64,000 bases of DNA from Palleronia sp. THAF1 (GTDB lineage Bacteria; Pseudomonadota; Alphaproteobacteria; Rhodobacterales; Rhodobacteraceae). Below are positions 16,737-26,769 of the stretch, one piece after another. The stretch is taken from contig NZ_CP045420.1 of assembly GCF_009363795.1 (NCBI RefSeq), forward strand, positions 2,957,001 to 3,021,000. The letters run 5' to 3'. Position numbers and translations under genes: made by a program. The notes under the pieces were generated by a model, which ran no database searches, was not told the origin of the DNA, and saw only the letters and a list, made by a program, of their open reading frames with translations. The stretch's first letter is position 1. Every line of letters starts with the position of its first letter.

Positions 16737-17518
16737 GTCTGGTGGCTGTCGCACGCGAAGGCCGAACGCCCGCCAACCTTGGACTTGCGGATCGTGCCAT
16801 CGCACTTCGGACAGGCCCCGCCGTCTTCGCGGTGGTGAATGATCCAATCGTTCGGCAGCTGAGCATAATCGGCATCGGTATCCGACACTGCATTCAGCAC
16901 TTCATGCATCGCGTCGAACAGCGCGTCGATCTGCGCGTCTTCAAGCTCGTTGGCATTCCGATCCGGCGCAATGCCCGTGCGATACAGCATCTCGTCCGAC
17001 CACAGGTTGCCGATTCCGGCCACCTTCTTCTGCGCCATCAGCGCCGACTTCACCGCGCCGTTCGTTCCGCCGATCACGGCACGGAACACATCGCGCTCAA
17101 TACCCAGCGCATCCGGCCCCCAGCCCTCATCGTTCAGAAACGCATCGGGATCGTCGATCACCCTCACCCAGCCCAGCTTGCGCGGGCAGCGATAGGCCAG
17201 CCGGCGCGTTCCCTCGAACGCTATCAACAGCTTGGTGTAGTCCGGTGGCTCACGCTCGCCCTCGTCGAAGGCGTATAGCTCGCCGGTCATCCCCAGATGT
17301 ACAACGATCCAAGGGCCCGCGGCCGAGCCCGCAAAGATCAGTTTGCCGTGGCGCCGCGTCTCGGTGAACTGCCGCCCGACCAGCCGTCCGCGCTCGTTGT
17401 CGCCCGGCAGGTCGATGTATTCGACGTCATCGGACAGCGTCACCGCCTCGATGGTGCGGTTGAGGCAGTCGCGTTCGATCCGGCGGCGATTGGCTTCGGC
17501 TTCGGGCAGTTCTGGCAT
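16733..17518 (-). CDS. Fpg/Nei family DNA glycosylase
   Basis: 261 residues. The N-terminal P2-E3 catalytic pair is visible in MPELPEAEANRR, as is a lysine equivalent to the Fpg Lys58 (K59 in TRRHGKL). The helix-two-turn-helix segment reads VAGIGNLWSDEMLYRTGI. The C-terminal zinc finger is CPKC then, about 17 residues later, CDSH; the last ligand is therefore His where Fpg usually has Cys. It should remove oxidised purines or pyrimidines from DNA. It differs enough from standard MutM (for example EAEANRR for EVETVRR) that it may be a second paralogue. It starts 4 nt after the mscS stop and ends the long reverse-strand operon. Confidence 0.88.
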   Translation of the reverse strand: MPELPEAEANRRRIERDCLNRTIEAVTLSDDVEYIDLPGDNERGRLVGRQFTETRRHGKLIFAGSAAGPWIVVHLGMTGELYAFDEGEREPPDYTKLLIAFEGTRRLAYRCPRKLGWVRVIDDPDAFLNDEGWGPDALGIERDVFRAVIGGTNGAVKSALMAQKKVAGIGNLWSDEMLYRTGIAPDRNANELEDAQIDALFDAMHEVLNAVSDTDADYAQLPNDWIIHHREDGGACPKCDGTIRKSKVGGRSAFACDSHQT

Positions 17519-17522
17519 CGGC

Positions 17523-18467
17523 TCAGGTCAGCTCTTCGTCTGCCTTTGCGCTGTCTTCCGAGGTCTCGGGATCGTCCGAGCGCTCGGTCTCGTCCCCCCC
17601 CGACTCCGGGATGTGATGCACGATGGTGCGCGTCGGGAACGGAATATCCAGACCCTCGGCGTCCAGCGCCTCTTTCACCTTGCGCTTGATGTCGGCCTGA
17701 TAGGCGAAATAGTCATCCGCATCGACCCAAGCGCGGCACATGAAATCGACCGAGCTGTCGTTGAGATTGTTCACCTGCAGCCACAGATCCTCGTCCGTCA
17801 TGGTGCGCTTATCGCCCAGAACAGTCTCTCGGATGACCCGTTCGGCATCGGCAAGGTTCACACCGTAACCCACGCCAAACGTCCACTCTGCCCGCCGATG
17901 CGGGTAGACAGAGTAGTTGACGATGGTGTTCCCCCACACGTCCTTGTTCGGGATGATGATCTGCACGTTGCCGATGCTGGCCAGTTCCGTGAAGTTCAGC
18001 GTGACTTCCTTCACCGTGCCCATCTGGCCGTTCACCTCGACGAAATCGCCTTCTTTGATGGGCCGGAAGAAGATGATCATCACGCCCGCCGCGATGTTTG
18101 TCAGCGTGCCCTGCAATGCCAGGCCGATGGCCAGACCGGCGGCACCGATGGCCGCGACGATACTGGTCGTCTGCACCCCGAAGGTGTTCAGAACAAAGAG
18201 GAACGTGAATGCGAGGATCGCGTAGCGTGCAAGGTTGCCCAGGAAGTTGAACAGCGTCGTGTCCATGTCCGGCCGGGCGGTGCCGATGGACCGGATGCGG
18301 CGCTTGACCCACCCAGCGATCGTGTACCCCACAAGCAGGATGAAGATCGCGGACAGGACATTGCCAGCGATCGACAGCAGGAAGTCCAGCGTCAGAATGT
18401 CGCCGATGGTCTGGTCCCCAAGCGAGAAGTTCAGGATCGGGTTCAGAATGGGGTCTAGGAAATCCAT
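17523..18467 (-). CDS. Small-conductance mechanosensitive channel, MscS family
   Basis: 314 residues with three N-terminal transmembrane helices. The pore-lining TM3 is rich in Gly and Ala (IVAAIGAAGLAIGLALQG, about residues 105-122). It is followed by the cytoplasmic beta domain (GTVKEVTLNFTELASIG, then IIIPNKDVWGNTIVNYS), both family signatures. The C-terminal tail is acidic and probably disordered. It would release solutes on hypo-osmotic shock. The ATG at 18467 shares its A with the stop of the pterin dehydratase gene (TGATG). The frame extends further upstream but there lies inside that gene. Confidence 0.92.
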   Translation of the reverse strand: MDFLDPILNPILNFSLGDQTIGDILTLDFLLSIAGNVLSAIFILLVGYTIAGWVKRRIRSIGTARPDMDTTLFNFLGNLARYAILAFTFLFVLNTFGVQTTSIVAAIGAAGLAIGLALQGTLTNIAAGVMIIFFRPIKEGDFVEVNGQMGTVKEVTLNFTELASIGNVQIIIPNKDVWGNTIVNYSVYPHRRAEWTFGVGYGVNLADAERVIRETVLGDKRTMTDEDLWLQVNNLNDSSVDFMCRAWVDADDYFAYQADIKRKVKEALDAEGLDIPFPTRTIVHHIPESGGDETERSDDPETSEDSAKADEELT

Positions 18468-18760
18468 CACGTCAGCGCGTCCATCTTTTCGGCCAAGTCT
18501 ATATCTCGCGCGCTCAAACCCTTTACGTCGTGGCTCGTCAAGGTAACGGAAACGCGATTGTAGACGTTCGACCACTCTGGGTGATGGTCGACGGCCTGCG
18601 CATGGATCGCGGCGCGCGTCATCCAACCGAAGGCCTCGATGAAGTCGGCGAACTTGTAGTCCTTGGTGATCGCGTCTCGACCTTCGACCTCTGACCATCC
18701 TCGTTCGGCCAACCTCGCCAGCGCCTCCGTGCGCGCTTGGCCTTCTAGCTTGTCGCTCAT
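18467..18760 (-). CDS. 4a-hydroxytetrahydrobiopterin dehydratase (pterin-4a-carbinolamine dehydratase)
   Basis: 97 residues, the normal size of PCD/PhhB. The family core is present: [20 protein letters not shown] followed by [15 protein letters not shown], containing the active-site His-His pair. The enzyme dehydrates the carbinolamine formed by aromatic amino acid hydroxylases; homologues without a hydroxylase partner have been linked to molybdopterin metabolism. No phenylalanine hydroxylase is in the window. It overlaps the FemAB-like gene by ATGA (18757-18760) and the mscS gene by TGATG, so its protein is made in step with two unrelated envelope functions. Confidence 0.92.
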   Translation of the reverse strand: MSDKLEGQARTEALARLAERGWSEVEGRDAITKDYKFADFIEAFGWMTRAAIHAQAVDHHPEWSNVYNRVSVTLTSHDVKGLSARDIDLAEKMDALT

Positions 18761-19935
18761 TCCGGCTCTCCCTTGTCCTTTCGGAACGGACCGTAGCTGG
18801 TCAGAACCTCTATCTCTTCGTCCACCGCGCGACGTTCGGCGGTTAGAAACTGCTCGACTGCCGTGCGGAACCCCGGATCGGCAATCCAGTGCAGCGAGTG
18901 CACCGCGTGGGGTAGGTAGCCGCGCGCGATTTTATGCTCGCCCTGCGCGCCCGCCTCGACCCGTGTGCGACCATGCGCCAGCGCCCAGTCGATGGCCTGA
19001 TAGTAACACAGCTCGAAATGCAGGAACGGCACGTCCTCGATACAGCCCCAATAGCGGCCATAGAGTGTATCGCGACCGATGAAGTTCAGAGCACCGGCAA
19101 TCGGCGTGCCTTCGTCCAGCGCGAGCATCAGCAACATGTCATCGCGCAGGTTCGCCTGCGCTTCCTCGAAGAACGCGCGCGTCAAATAGGGTGTGCCCCA
19201 CTTCCGCGCGCCGGTGTCCTGGTAGAACTGCCAGAAGGCATCCCAATGGTGAGGCTTCAGCTCATCGCCGGTCAGATGCACGATCTCCAGCCCGGCCTCT
19301 TGCGCAGAGCGGCGTTCCTTGCGGATCGTCTTGCGCTTGCGCGATGACAAAGCGGCAAGGAAGCCGTCGAAGTCGCCGTAATCCTCGTCGATCCAGTGAT
19401 ACTGCTGGCCAAGGCGGTGCAGAAGGCCCATCTCAACACCCGCCTGCGCCTCGGCCTCTGTGCAGAAGGTCGCATGCAGGGTGGCGATGTCATTCTGATC
19501 GGCGATGCGCACCGCGCCCTCGACCAAAGCGGCATAGCCGATCTCATCGTGGTCCGGGTGCGTCAGGAACCGCCGCCCCGTGGCCGGCGTGAACGGCGCG
19601 GCGATCTGAAGCTTCGGGTAGTAGCTGCCGCCCGCGCGCTCATAGGCATGGGCCCATGAATGGTCGAAGACATATTCACCCTGACTGTGTCCCTTGGCGT
19701 AAAGCGGCGCGCAGGCGATGATCTGCCCATCGGCCTCGGCCGTCAGGTAATGCGGTGACCAGCCGGTGCCCGGCCCGACAGAGCCCGAAACCTCCAGCGC
19801 CTTCAGAAAGCGGTGCGTCGTAAAGGGATCGACCGGCACCCCGCCATCCGGGTTCGCGCAGGCATCCCAGTCGGCCGCGTCGATGGCGGTCAGGCTGTGG
19901 TGGCTGGAAACGGCGATCTGCGGCTGGTCGGACAT
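18757..19935 (-). CDS. FemAB-like (DUF482/PF04339) GNAT-fold acyltransferase
   Basis: 392 residues. Segments such as [47 protein letters not shown] and the C-terminal [20 protein letters not shown] match the proteobacterial family called peptidogalycan biosynthesis or FemAB-like proteins. [15 protein letters not shown] is the basic segment seen in the middle of these proteins. They share the GNAT-type fold with Fem peptidyltransferases, but the bacterial reaction is not established. It is the third or later gene of a reverse-strand run, 30 nt after the GDPD stop, and is coupled to the PCD gene. Confidence 0.85.
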   Translation of the reverse strand: MSDQPQIAVSSHHSLTAIDAADWDACANPDGGVPVDPFTTHRFLKALEVSGSVGPGTGWSPHYLTAEADGQIIACAPLYAKGHSQGEYVFDHSWAHAYERAGGSYYPKLQIAAPFTPATGRRFLTHPDHDEIGYAALVEGAVRIADQNDIATLHATFCTEAEAQAGVEMGLLHRLGQQYHWIDEDYGDFDGFLAALSSRKRKTIRKERRSAQEAGLEIVHLTGDELKPHHWDAFWQFYQDTGARKWGTPYLTRAFFEEAQANLRDDMLLMLALDEGTPIAGALNFIGRDTLYGRYWGCIEDVPFLHFELCYYQAIDWALAHGRTRVEAGAQGEHKIARGYLPHAVHSLHWIADPGFRTAVEQFLTAERRAVDEEIEVLTSYGPFRKDKGEPE

Positions 19936-19965
19936 GGCCGAGAGGTGTGGCGGGAGGCGCCAAGA

Positions 19966-20664
19966 TCAAGCGGGCGCGAAACCTTCGAACGTGATCTGAT
20001 CGGCATATTGCAGCGCTGCGTCGGCCTGTTGTTGGCCGCGGATGGTCCAGCACAGCACCGATCCACCGTGCTGCTTCACCTGCGCCACGGCAGCGGAGGA
20101 TAGGGTAGTGTGGTCGTGGCTGATGAAGTCCAGCGCGTCGCGCCAGCCCTCGATGGGGCCGTCCCCCTCGGTCGTCAGCCCCAGATGCACCCCGGCGGGT
20201 AGCCAGTCGAGCGCGTGAATGTAGGTGTGCCGGAACGACATCACCGCCAGCCGCGCCCCGCCGCGCGCAACTTCGGCCACCACCTGCCCGACGGCCTGTT
20301 CTGGACCCAGGTCGCAGGTCTGATCCTTGATCTCGACCAGCACCGGCACACGGTCACCGATCTGCGCCAAAACATCGGCCAGCGGCAAGATCACATCGTC
20401 CGACCCGGTCAGCCGCACGGTGGCCAGTTGTTCGGCGGTCAGGCTGCGCACGGGCCCTTCCAGATCAGTCAGGCGATCCAGCCGGGGATCGTGGAACACC
20501 ACCGGCACACCATCGCGCGACATCTGCACGTCCAGTTCGATCCCATAGCCCTGCGCCACGGCGGCATCGAAAGCGGAGCGGGTGTTCTCGATCACGCCGT
20601 TCCGGCGGTCGTGCAGCCCGCGATGCGCAAAGGGTCGGGCAAGGCAATCAGCGGGAAGTGTCAT
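19966..20664 (-). CDS. Glycerophosphodiester phosphodiesterase
   Basis: 232 residues from the ATG at 20664, which overlaps the RidA stop by ATGA; the frame upstream is the shadow of ridA. The GDPD core is visible: FAHRGLHDRR with ENTRSAF, then GIELDVQMSRDGVPVVFHD, which supplies the metal-binding Glu, Asp and His residues. PVLVEIKDQ and the C-terminal SVLCWTIR complete the TIM-barrel pattern. It would split glycerophosphodiesters into glycerol 3-phosphate and an alcohol. There is no signal peptide, so it is cytoplasmic. Confidence 0.9.
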   Translation of the reverse strand: MTLPADCLARPFAHRGLHDRRNGVIENTRSAFDAAVAQGYGIELDVQMSRDGVPVVFHDPRLDRLTDLEGPVRSLTAEQLATVRLTGSDDVILPLADVLAQIGDRVPVLVEIKDQTCDLGPEQAVGQVVAEVARGGARLAVMSFRHTYIHALDWLPAGVHLGLTTEGDGPIEGWRDALDFISHDHTTLSSAAVAQVKQHGGSVLCWTIRGQQQADAALQYADQITFEGFAPA

Positions 20665-21122
20665 GCGATCTGGAAGATACCCTCGATCTCGACCCGCACG
20701 CCCATTGGCAGGGCCGCGACGCCGACGGCAGAGCGGGTGTGCCGCCCTGCGTCGCCCAGCACTTCGGCCATCAGGTCGGACGCGCCGTTCACGACCTTGG
20801 GTTGGTCGGTGAACTCGGGCGTAGAGGCGACGAAGCCGGTCAATTTCACCACCTGCACCAGTCGGTCGAGATCCCCATCGCAAGCCTTGCGCACCTGAGC
20901 CAACAAGGACAGCGCACAGGCGCGTGCCGCGGCCACTCCCGCGTCGATATCTTCCGGTCCGTTACAGATACCGGTCATCAGGCCGTCCGGCCCGGCGCTG
21001 ATCTGACCGGATACGTACAGAAGGTCGCCCATAAACAGGAATGGCACGTAGTTGGCCGCCGGGGCGGGTGCGTCGGGCAGTGTGATGCCCAGTTCATTCA
21101 GTCTGTCGTCGATCTTGCCCAT
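20661..21122 (-). CDS. RidA/YjgF family protein
   Basis: 153 residues, typical of the longer RidA subfamily (YjgH/TdcF-like). Family segments are VPFLFMGDLLYVSGQIS, EDIDAGVAAARACALSLLAQV and RHTRSAVGVAALPMGVRVEIEGIF. RidA proteins hydrolyse reactive enamine and imine intermediates. The arginine that binds the carboxylate in true RidA lies in the segment ending TRSAVGV. It lies 49 nt downstream of the hlyD-like gene and overlaps the GDPD gene by ATGA. Confidence 0.9.
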   Translation of the reverse strand: MGKIDDRLNELGITLPDAPAPAANYVPFLFMGDLLYVSGQISAGPDGLMTGICNGPEDIDAGVAAARACALSLLAQVRKACDGDLDRLVQVVKLTGFVASTPEFTDQPKVVNGASDLMAEVLGDAGRHTRSAVGVAALPMGVRVEIEGIFQIA

Positions 21123-21171
21123 GTCATCCTCCGGTGCTTACAGGCCACCCAATCCCCACGCCACGTCCGCG

Positions 21172-22464
21172 TCAACCTTCGCGGAAGGCACGGGTGAAAT
21201 AGTCGGTCAGAGGCTTGGTCAGGTAGGCGATGGGCGTGCGGTCGGCGGTGCGCAGATACGCCTCTACCGGCATGCCGGGGATCAGCGACAGTCCTTCGGG
21301 CAGCTTGTCGATCTCTCCCGGAGACAGCACCAGTTCGGCGCGGTAGAACGCCGCTTGGCTGGTATCGTCGACAAATGCGTCCGCGGATACCAGGATCACC
21401 TGCCCGGATAGTTCCGGCGTCGTGCGCGCATCGAAGGCGGGGAAGCGCAGGATGACCTCTTGCCCCTCTGACACCTGATCGATGTGAATCGGCGGCACGC
21501 GGGCCTGGATAACCAGCGCGCGGTCCTGCGGCACGATGTATAGAACCGGCGCAGCGGGTGTGACCACGGCCTGCGGGCCGAAGACGCTCATGTCGTAGAC
21601 CACGCCGCCGACAGGAGCCGTGATCGCTGTGCGGGCACGTTGTTCGGCCAGACCGGCGACGCGCTCTGCGATCTCGGTCTGGCGCACGCGCAGGTCGCGC
21701 AGTTCGGTGATCGCCTGCTCGCGGCGCTGAACGGTGTAGACCAGCACTTGATTGTCGATCTCGGAAATTCGCTCACCCGCCTCGGCCCGGCCTGCGATCA
21801 ATTCGCCGATCTGGCCCTGCAAGCGCGCCGCCTCCCGGCGCAGCGACAGGACGCGACTGGCCTGTGCAAGACCCCGATCCAGCAGCGTTTGCTGGCTCTC
21901 CAGTTCTTCGCCGATCAGCGACACCTGCTCGCGCAGCGATTCTTCCTGCGCGCCAAGCCCGTCGATCTGGCGGTCGATCTGGGCGCGGCGACGTTCAAGC
22001 TGGCCCAGCGTCATCTTCGCCGTCTCGCGCCGCGCTTCGAACAGATCGCGCTGGCCCGTGACAAGATCGGCGACCTCGGGTTCGAGATCGGCCAAAGCCA
22101 GCAGGTCGTCGGGAAAGGTAATTGCCTCCGAATCCGCCTGCTCGGCTTCCAGCCGGGCGCGGCGGGCGCGAAGCTCATTCAGTTGTGCGCGCGCGGCGGT
22201 CAGCTGGCTGTCGAGCAGCTTGGTATCCAGAACCACCAGCAGATCGCCTGCCTCGACGGTATCGCCCTCCCGCACCAACACCTGTTCCACGACGCCGCCG
22301 TCGGGGTGCTGCACGATCTGGCGGTTCTGATCGACCTCGATCTGACCGGACACGACGACCGCACCGGAAATCTGCGAAAACGCCGCCCAAGATCCGAAGC
22401 CGGCGACCAACAGCAGCAAGGTGAAGAGACCCAGCAGAATGGGGCCGCGGGCGGACCAACTCAT
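21172..22464 (-). CDS. HlyD family type I secretion membrane-fusion protein
   Basis: 430 residues. One N-terminal membrane helix ([17 protein letters not shown], about 10-27) is followed by a lipoyl/biotinyl half-domain ([12 protein letters not shown], then [17 protein letters not shown]). A long alpha-helical hairpin spans about 80-280, and the second lipoyl half with the beta-barrel follows ([14 protein letters not shown]). The C-terminal [19 protein letters not shown] is the family signature. It bridges the ABC exporter and an outer-membrane TolC-type channel, which is not in the window. It overlaps the ABC transporter gene by ATGA (22461-22464). Confidence 0.93.
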   Translation of the reverse strand: MSWSARGPILLGLFTLLLLVAGFGSWAAFSQISGAVVVSGQIEVDQNRQIVQHPDGGVVEQVLVREGDTVEAGDLLVVLDTKLLDSQLTAARAQLNELRARRARLEAEQADSEAITFPDDLLALADLEPEVADLVTGQRDLFEARRETAKMTLGQLERRRAQIDRQIDGLGAQEESLREQVSLIGEELESQQTLLDRGLAQASRVLSLRREAARLQGQIGELIAGRAEAGERISEIDNQVLVYTVQRREQAITELRDLRVRQTEIAERVAGLAEQRARTAITAPVGGVVYDMSVFGPQAVVTPAAPVLYIVPQDRALVIQARVPPIHIDQVSEGQEVILRFPAFDARTTPELSGQVILVSADAFVDDTSQAAFYRAELVLSPGEIDKLPEGLSLIPGMPVEAYLRTADRTPIAYLTKPLTDYFTRAFREG

Positions 22465-24191
22465 GAGACGCCTCCGGGATCGGCGGTGATCTGGCGGTGG
22501 TTCTGCGTGACCTGCCGCAACACCTCATCGCGGGGACCGAACGCGCGGCGCATTCCGTTTTCCAGCATCACCAGCGTATCGCACCCGGCGATGGCGGACG
22601 GACGATGCGCCATCAGCACGACCGCGCCGCCCGATGCCTTCATCTCAGCAATAGCGATGTTCAGCGCCTGCGTTCCCTCGTTGTCGAGGTTTGAGTTCGG
22701 CTCATCCAGCACCAGCAGCACCGGATCGCCATACATGGCGCGGGCAAGTCCGATCCGCTGCATCTGCCCGCCCGACAGCCGCCCGCCCGCGCTGGAAACC
22801 GGCGTGTCATAGCCCTGCGGCAGCTTCAGGATCATCTCATGCGCCGCTGCCTTCTGCGCGGCTTTCACCACAGCCTCGGACGATACCTGCGGGCTAAGGC
22901 GCGCGATATTCTCGGCGATGGTGCCGTCGAACAGCTGCACGCGCTGGGGCAGATAGCCGATGTGCTGACCCAGAGTATCGGGCTCATACTGATCCAGCGC
23001 GGCGCCGCCGAGGCGGATCTTGCCGCCCGCGCTGCGCCACACTCCGGTCAGCGCCCGTGCAAGGGTGGATTTGCCAGAGCCTGACTGGCCGATAACGCCC
23101 AGCGCCTGCCCCGGCTTCACCTCGAACGAGACCATGCGCAGCGACGCTTGCGGCTGGCCCGGCGGGATCACCGTGATCTGATCCACCACAAGATGCGCAG
23201 AGGGGCGCGGCAGTGCGGTGCGCGCGGGTTCCTGACCCTGAGCGCTGAGCAATTCGGCCAGCCCGGCCCAGCCCTGTCGCGCGCGCTGCACCAAGGGCCA
23301 TTGCCCAAGCGCTTGGTCGATGGGCGCCAATGCACGACCCATCATAATAGAGGCTGCAATCATGCCGCCCGGTGTCAGTTGCTCTTGCAGAACAAGCCAC
23401 GCGCCCAATGCGAGCATCAGAGATTGCAGAAAGATGCGCGACGTGCGCGTCAGAACCGTGAAGCCACCCGTCGTCTCGGTACCCGTCATCGACTGGGTCA
23501 ATGCACGCTCGCGCAGGTCCTGCCAGCGCGAGAACGCGGCATCCTGCATGCCAAGAGAGCGCACCATTTCAGCCTCTTGCCGGACCTGTTCGGACATTCG
23601 GTGCGCCTGAACCTGAGCCATTTGCGCCTGCGATTGAACGCCTTTGGACAGAAGCTGGTTCAGGGCCGCGATCCCCGTCAGAACGATCAGCGCGCCAAGC
23701 GCCAGCCAACCCAGCAAAGGGTGGAAGATAAAGATCAGCGCAAGGAAAAGGGGCGTCCAAGGAAGGTCGAACAGCGCGGTCAGAACCGGGGAGGCCAGAA
23801 GGCGTTGCACCGATTCCAGATCGCTCAGGTAATTTCGGACGTTCGCGTCGGGGTTCGTGGCGGCCGCGCGCACCGTTGCTTCGAACACCCGCCGGTCCAG
23901 CCGGGACTGAAACCGCGCCCCGATGCGGCCAAGGATGCGGCTGCGCGCAAGATCCAAGAGGCCCATCATGATGAACAGGAACGCCATCAGGAGCGTCAGC
24001 GCCACCAGGGTGGATTCGGACCGAGAGCCCAAAACGCGGTCATAGACCTGCAGCATGAACAGCGGACCCGTCAGCATCAGCAGGTTCACTAACATGGAAA
24101 ACAGGCCGACAGCCAGGAACAGGCCGCGGCTTTCGGACCGGACCTGCGCCAGTTCAGCCCGCCCCCTGCTTAGATCCGCCCGTCCCGCCAT
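22461..24191 (-). CDS. Type I secretion system permease/ATPase (PrtD/AprD-like)
   Basis: 576 residues. An N-terminal six-helix exporter domain (starting [22 protein letters not shown]) is joined to an ABC domain with GQSGSGKST (Walker A), [15 protein letters not shown] (signature) and [13 protein letters not shown] (Walker B). There is no N-terminal C39 peptidase-like domain, as in PrtD/AprD rather than HlyB. With the HlyD-like protein it would export an unfolded protein with a C-terminal signal, often an RTX protein, in one step. No RTX protein, protease or TolC gene is nearby. It heads the reverse-strand run that extends to 16733. Confidence 0.93.
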   Translation of the reverse strand: MAGRADLSRGRAELAQVRSESRGLFLAVGLFSMLVNLLMLTGPLFMLQVYDRVLGSRSESTLVALTLLMAFLFIMMGLLDLARSRILGRIGARFQSRLDRRVFEATVRAAATNPDANVRNYLSDLESVQRLLASPVLTALFDLPWTPLFLALIFIFHPLLGWLALGALIVLTGIAALNQLLSKGVQSQAQMAQVQAHRMSEQVRQEAEMVRSLGMQDAAFSRWQDLRERALTQSMTGTETTGGFTVLTRTSRIFLQSLMLALGAWLVLQEQLTPGGMIAASIMMGRALAPIDQALGQWPLVQRARQGWAGLAELLSAQGQEPARTALPRPSAHLVVDQITVIPPGQPQASLRMVSFEVKPGQALGVIGQSGSGKSTLARALTGVWRSAGGKIRLGGAALDQYEPDTLGQHIGYLPQRVQLFDGTIAENIARLSPQVSSEAVVKAAQKAAAHEMILKLPQGYDTPVSSAGGRLSGGQMQRIGLARAMYGDPVLLVLDEPNSNLDNEGTQALNIAIAEMKASGGAVVLMAHRPSAIAGCDTLVMLENGMRRAFGPRDEVLRQVTQNHRQITADPGGVS

Positions 24192-24297
24192 GAGCCAGCC
24201 CCGCTTGAGTTGCCCGCGTCACACTCTATCGTGCAATACCTACAGCGGGATTAAAGATTATGGAATTCATGCCGCTAAAACGATGAAAGGTGTGACC

Positions 24298-24696
24298 ATG
24301 CGACTTGCATTGATCCTGTCACTGGCTCCGATGCCGTTGATTGCGCAGGAAACCTTGGACTTCAGCGGTCTGTGGCGCGCTAACCCCACGGCGCAATGCG
24401 TCTACACCGGCGGTGACGGAAGTGCCCTCAAGATCGAGGACAACACGCTTTTCGGCGTCGAAAACCGCTGCGACATGACCAATCCTGTCAACGTGAACGA
24501 CATGAACGCGCAGCTTTTCGATATGGAGTGCGCCGGCGAAGGTGAACGTTTCGAAGGCCGCGCCATGTTCATGGAAGCCAGCGACGGCGGCCTGTACCTG
24601 ATCTGGGACGGTATCGCGTTCAAATACGAGCGCTGTGGCGAGGATGCCGCCGTCGGCACCGTCACCACATCGGAAGAGCTGGGAATCACCCAGTAA
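24298..24696 (+). CDS. Small exported protein of unknown function
   Basis: 132 residues. The ATG at 24298 follows AAAGG at 24286-24290 with good spacing; another in-frame ATG at 24283 lacks such a site. The first 17 residues form a short signal peptide ending at LIAQ. The mature part has four cysteines (AQCVYTG, ENRCDMT, DMECAGE, YERCGED), enough for two disulfides, and alternating strands suggesting a small beta-sandwich. I do not recognise the family. It is divergent from the type I secretion genes, with a 106-nt gap, and its end abuts the convergent lytic transglycosylase with no spacer. Confidence 0.7.
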   Translation: MRLALILSLAPMPLIAQETLDFSGLWRANPTAQCVYTGGDGSALKIEDNTLFGVENRCDMTNPVNVNDMNAQLFDMECAGEGERFEGRAMFMEASDGGLYLIWDGIAFKYERCGEDAAVGTVTTSEELGITQ

Positions 24697-26655
24697 TCAA
24701 CGACCCTTCAGCGCACTGGTCAGGTCGATGGTGGCGTCGGGTCGCCCAAGCCGGGCGCGATAGACCGGCAACGATTCGGCGACGCGCATGACGTAGTTTC
24801 GGGTCTCGTCGAAGGGGATCATCTCGATCCAGTCGATCACATCCACATCCTGCTCACGCGGATCGCCGCGCCGATCCATCCACTGCAAGGGACGGCCCGG
24901 ACCAGCGTTGTAGCCTGCCGACACCAAGACCGGGTTCACGCCGAACCGACGCTCCAGCCCCGCCAGATAGGCCGTGCCAAGGCGCGCGTTGTAGGTCGGA
25001 TCGGCATAGAGCCGGTCGCGCGAATAGCGAATGCCCAACTCACGCGTCACATCCTGCGCTGTGCCGGGCATAAGCTGCATCAACCCGCCCGCACCCACGC
25101 GAGACGAGACCACGGGATCGAACTCGCTTTCGCGCCGCGCGATGGCCAAAGCCAGCTCTTCCGAGACCGGCATTTCTTCCAGTCCCAGGTCGACGACCGG
25201 GAAGTAGGCGCGCGGGATAACGATCCCGTTCTGCGCCGCACGCTTCGCGACCCGCACGGCGATATGCGGCTCGCCCAAGGACAGAACCAGATCGCCCAGC
25301 GCCGCAACCTCATCCGCATCTAGATCATCGGCAAGATGGGTGAAGAATGTTTCCGCATAGTTCCGCTCACCCGCCGCTTGAAGGATCAGCGCGGCCTCCA
25401 GAACGCTGCTGTCGCGAAACGAAACCTCTTCCAGCGGTGGCGCTTCGGGCGGGTCGATCAGGTCGGGATCGGCGCCCGCGCCGATACGTTCGGCGGCGAG
25501 CAGGCCGTAGAAGCTGGTCTGGTGCAGCGCTCCTGCCGCATAGGCTGCGGCGGCTTCATCCTCTTGCCCCAAGGCTTCATGCGCCCGGCCCACCCAGTAG
25601 TGTCCCCGCCCCAAAGAGATCGGGGTAAACACCGCTGCGCGCATCCGCTCGAAGTGACGCAGCGCATCCTCGGGGCGATCAAGGAACCGCAGCGCCAGGA
25701 AGCCCGACAGCCACTCCAACGCGGCGTAGTCCGACCCTTCGGTCAGCCAGTGGGGAGATGCGACGGCGTAGGCGGTATCGTAGTCACCTTCCCGCATCAG
25801 TGCACGCGCCAGATCTTCGCGGTAACCGCCCCAGCTCGCCGGATCGCCCAGTCGTGCGGCTTCGGTGGACTGCCGGCGCAGCAGCGCGATCGCTTCCGAA
25901 TCACGGTCACGCGCTAAAGCCTGCCGGAAGGCGCGGTAGGCCAGTCCCGCATCGCCACGCTGCGCGGTGTCCAAGTCTTCGGCAACGGCCGCGGCATCGC
26001 TGCCCCGCAAGGCACTCAGTCGCGCCTGCACCACGGCGGCCAGATCCCCATCCAAGCGCTCGACACTGCGCGCCAAAGCGCTTTCAGAGCCGTTCCAGAA
26101 CATCTGCTCCGCACGTTCGGCTTCCAGCGGCTCCAAGACATTTGGATACAACTTCAGCAGCCGCTGCTCTGCGCGCCCTGTCATCGACCGCTCGACCCAC
26201 GCCAGCGCCGCGGTGCCGCTTGCGTCGCCATCGCGACCCAACACGCGGTAGGCATCGACCAGCGCTGTCACGCCCTGGCCCGTCACGGGGGTGGCATCGC
26301 CGAAGAAAGCAAGCACGTCACCCGCCGTTTCTTCGGACAGATCGCCCGTGGGCAGGTGCTGTTCGGCATTCGCGCGCAGCCCCGACAGGCCGGGCCAATC
26401 GGGATTGCGCTTCACGAAAGCCAGCGCCGCTTCGAAATCGCCGAAGCCTTCGCGCAGCCACAGCCAATCCACGATATCACCGGCGACAGGCCCCGCCCGC
26501 GACGCCGCTGTTTCGGCGGCGAGCCACCGCCCGCCCCTGACAGCTTCCATCGCGGCAGAAATGCCGTCGTCAAAACCGGACCGGGCGGGGGTCTGCGCTT
26601 GGGCCGGAAGGCCCAAACAGATCAGCACTGAAAATACAATTGCACGCATAGGCAT
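24697..26655 (-). CDS. slt: Soluble lytic murein transglycosylase, Slt70-like
   Basis: 652 residues with a signal peptide (first 20, ending AQA). The long N-terminal alpha-superhelical domain is rich in Ala-Leu repeats (for example [21 protein letters not shown]). The C-terminal SLT domain carries the catalytic Glu in [11 protein letters not shown], then [28 protein letters not shown] and [11 protein letters not shown]. It cleaves the MurNAc-GlcNAc bond of peptidoglycan in the periplasm, giving 1,6-anhydro products. It is divergent from dapA, another cell-wall gene, with a 114-nt gap. Confidence 0.94.
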   Translation of the reverse strand: MPMRAIVFSVLICLGLPAQAQTPARSGFDDGISAAMEAVRGGRWLAAETAASRAGPVAGDIVDWLWLREGFGDFEAALAFVKRNPDWPGLSGLRANAEQHLPTGDLSEETAGDVLAFFGDATPVTGQGVTALVDAYRVLGRDGDASGTAALAWVERSMTGRAEQRLLKLYPNVLEPLEAERAEQMFWNGSESALARSVERLDGDLAAVVQARLSALRGSDAAAVAEDLDTAQRGDAGLAYRAFRQALARDRDSEAIALLRRQSTEAARLGDPASWGGYREDLARALMREGDYDTAYAVASPHWLTEGSDYAALEWLSGFLALRFLDRPEDALRHFERMRAAVFTPISLGRGHYWVGRAHEALGQEDEAAAAYAAGALHQTSFYGLLAAERIGAGADPDLIDPPEAPPLEEVSFRDSSVLEAALILQAAGERNYAETFFTHLADDLDADEVAALGDLVLSLGEPHIAVRVAKRAAQNGIVIPRAYFPVVDLGLEEMPVSEELALAIARRESEFDPVVSSRVGAGGLMQLMPGTAQDVTRELGIRYSRDRLYADPTYNARLGTAYLAGLERRFGVNPVLVSAGYNAGPGRPLQWMDRRGDPREQDVDVIDWIEMIPFDETRNYVMRVAESLPVYRARLGRPDATIDLTSALKGR

Positions 26656-26769
26656 GAGATACGCCCCAGCCGCACGATGTCCAATTCACGACCTTGGCAA
26701 GAGGCCGTGTGCGGCATAGGGTCCGCGCGCCGGAAATCCCCGGTTCATCGCAATCAGGAAGGATACCTC

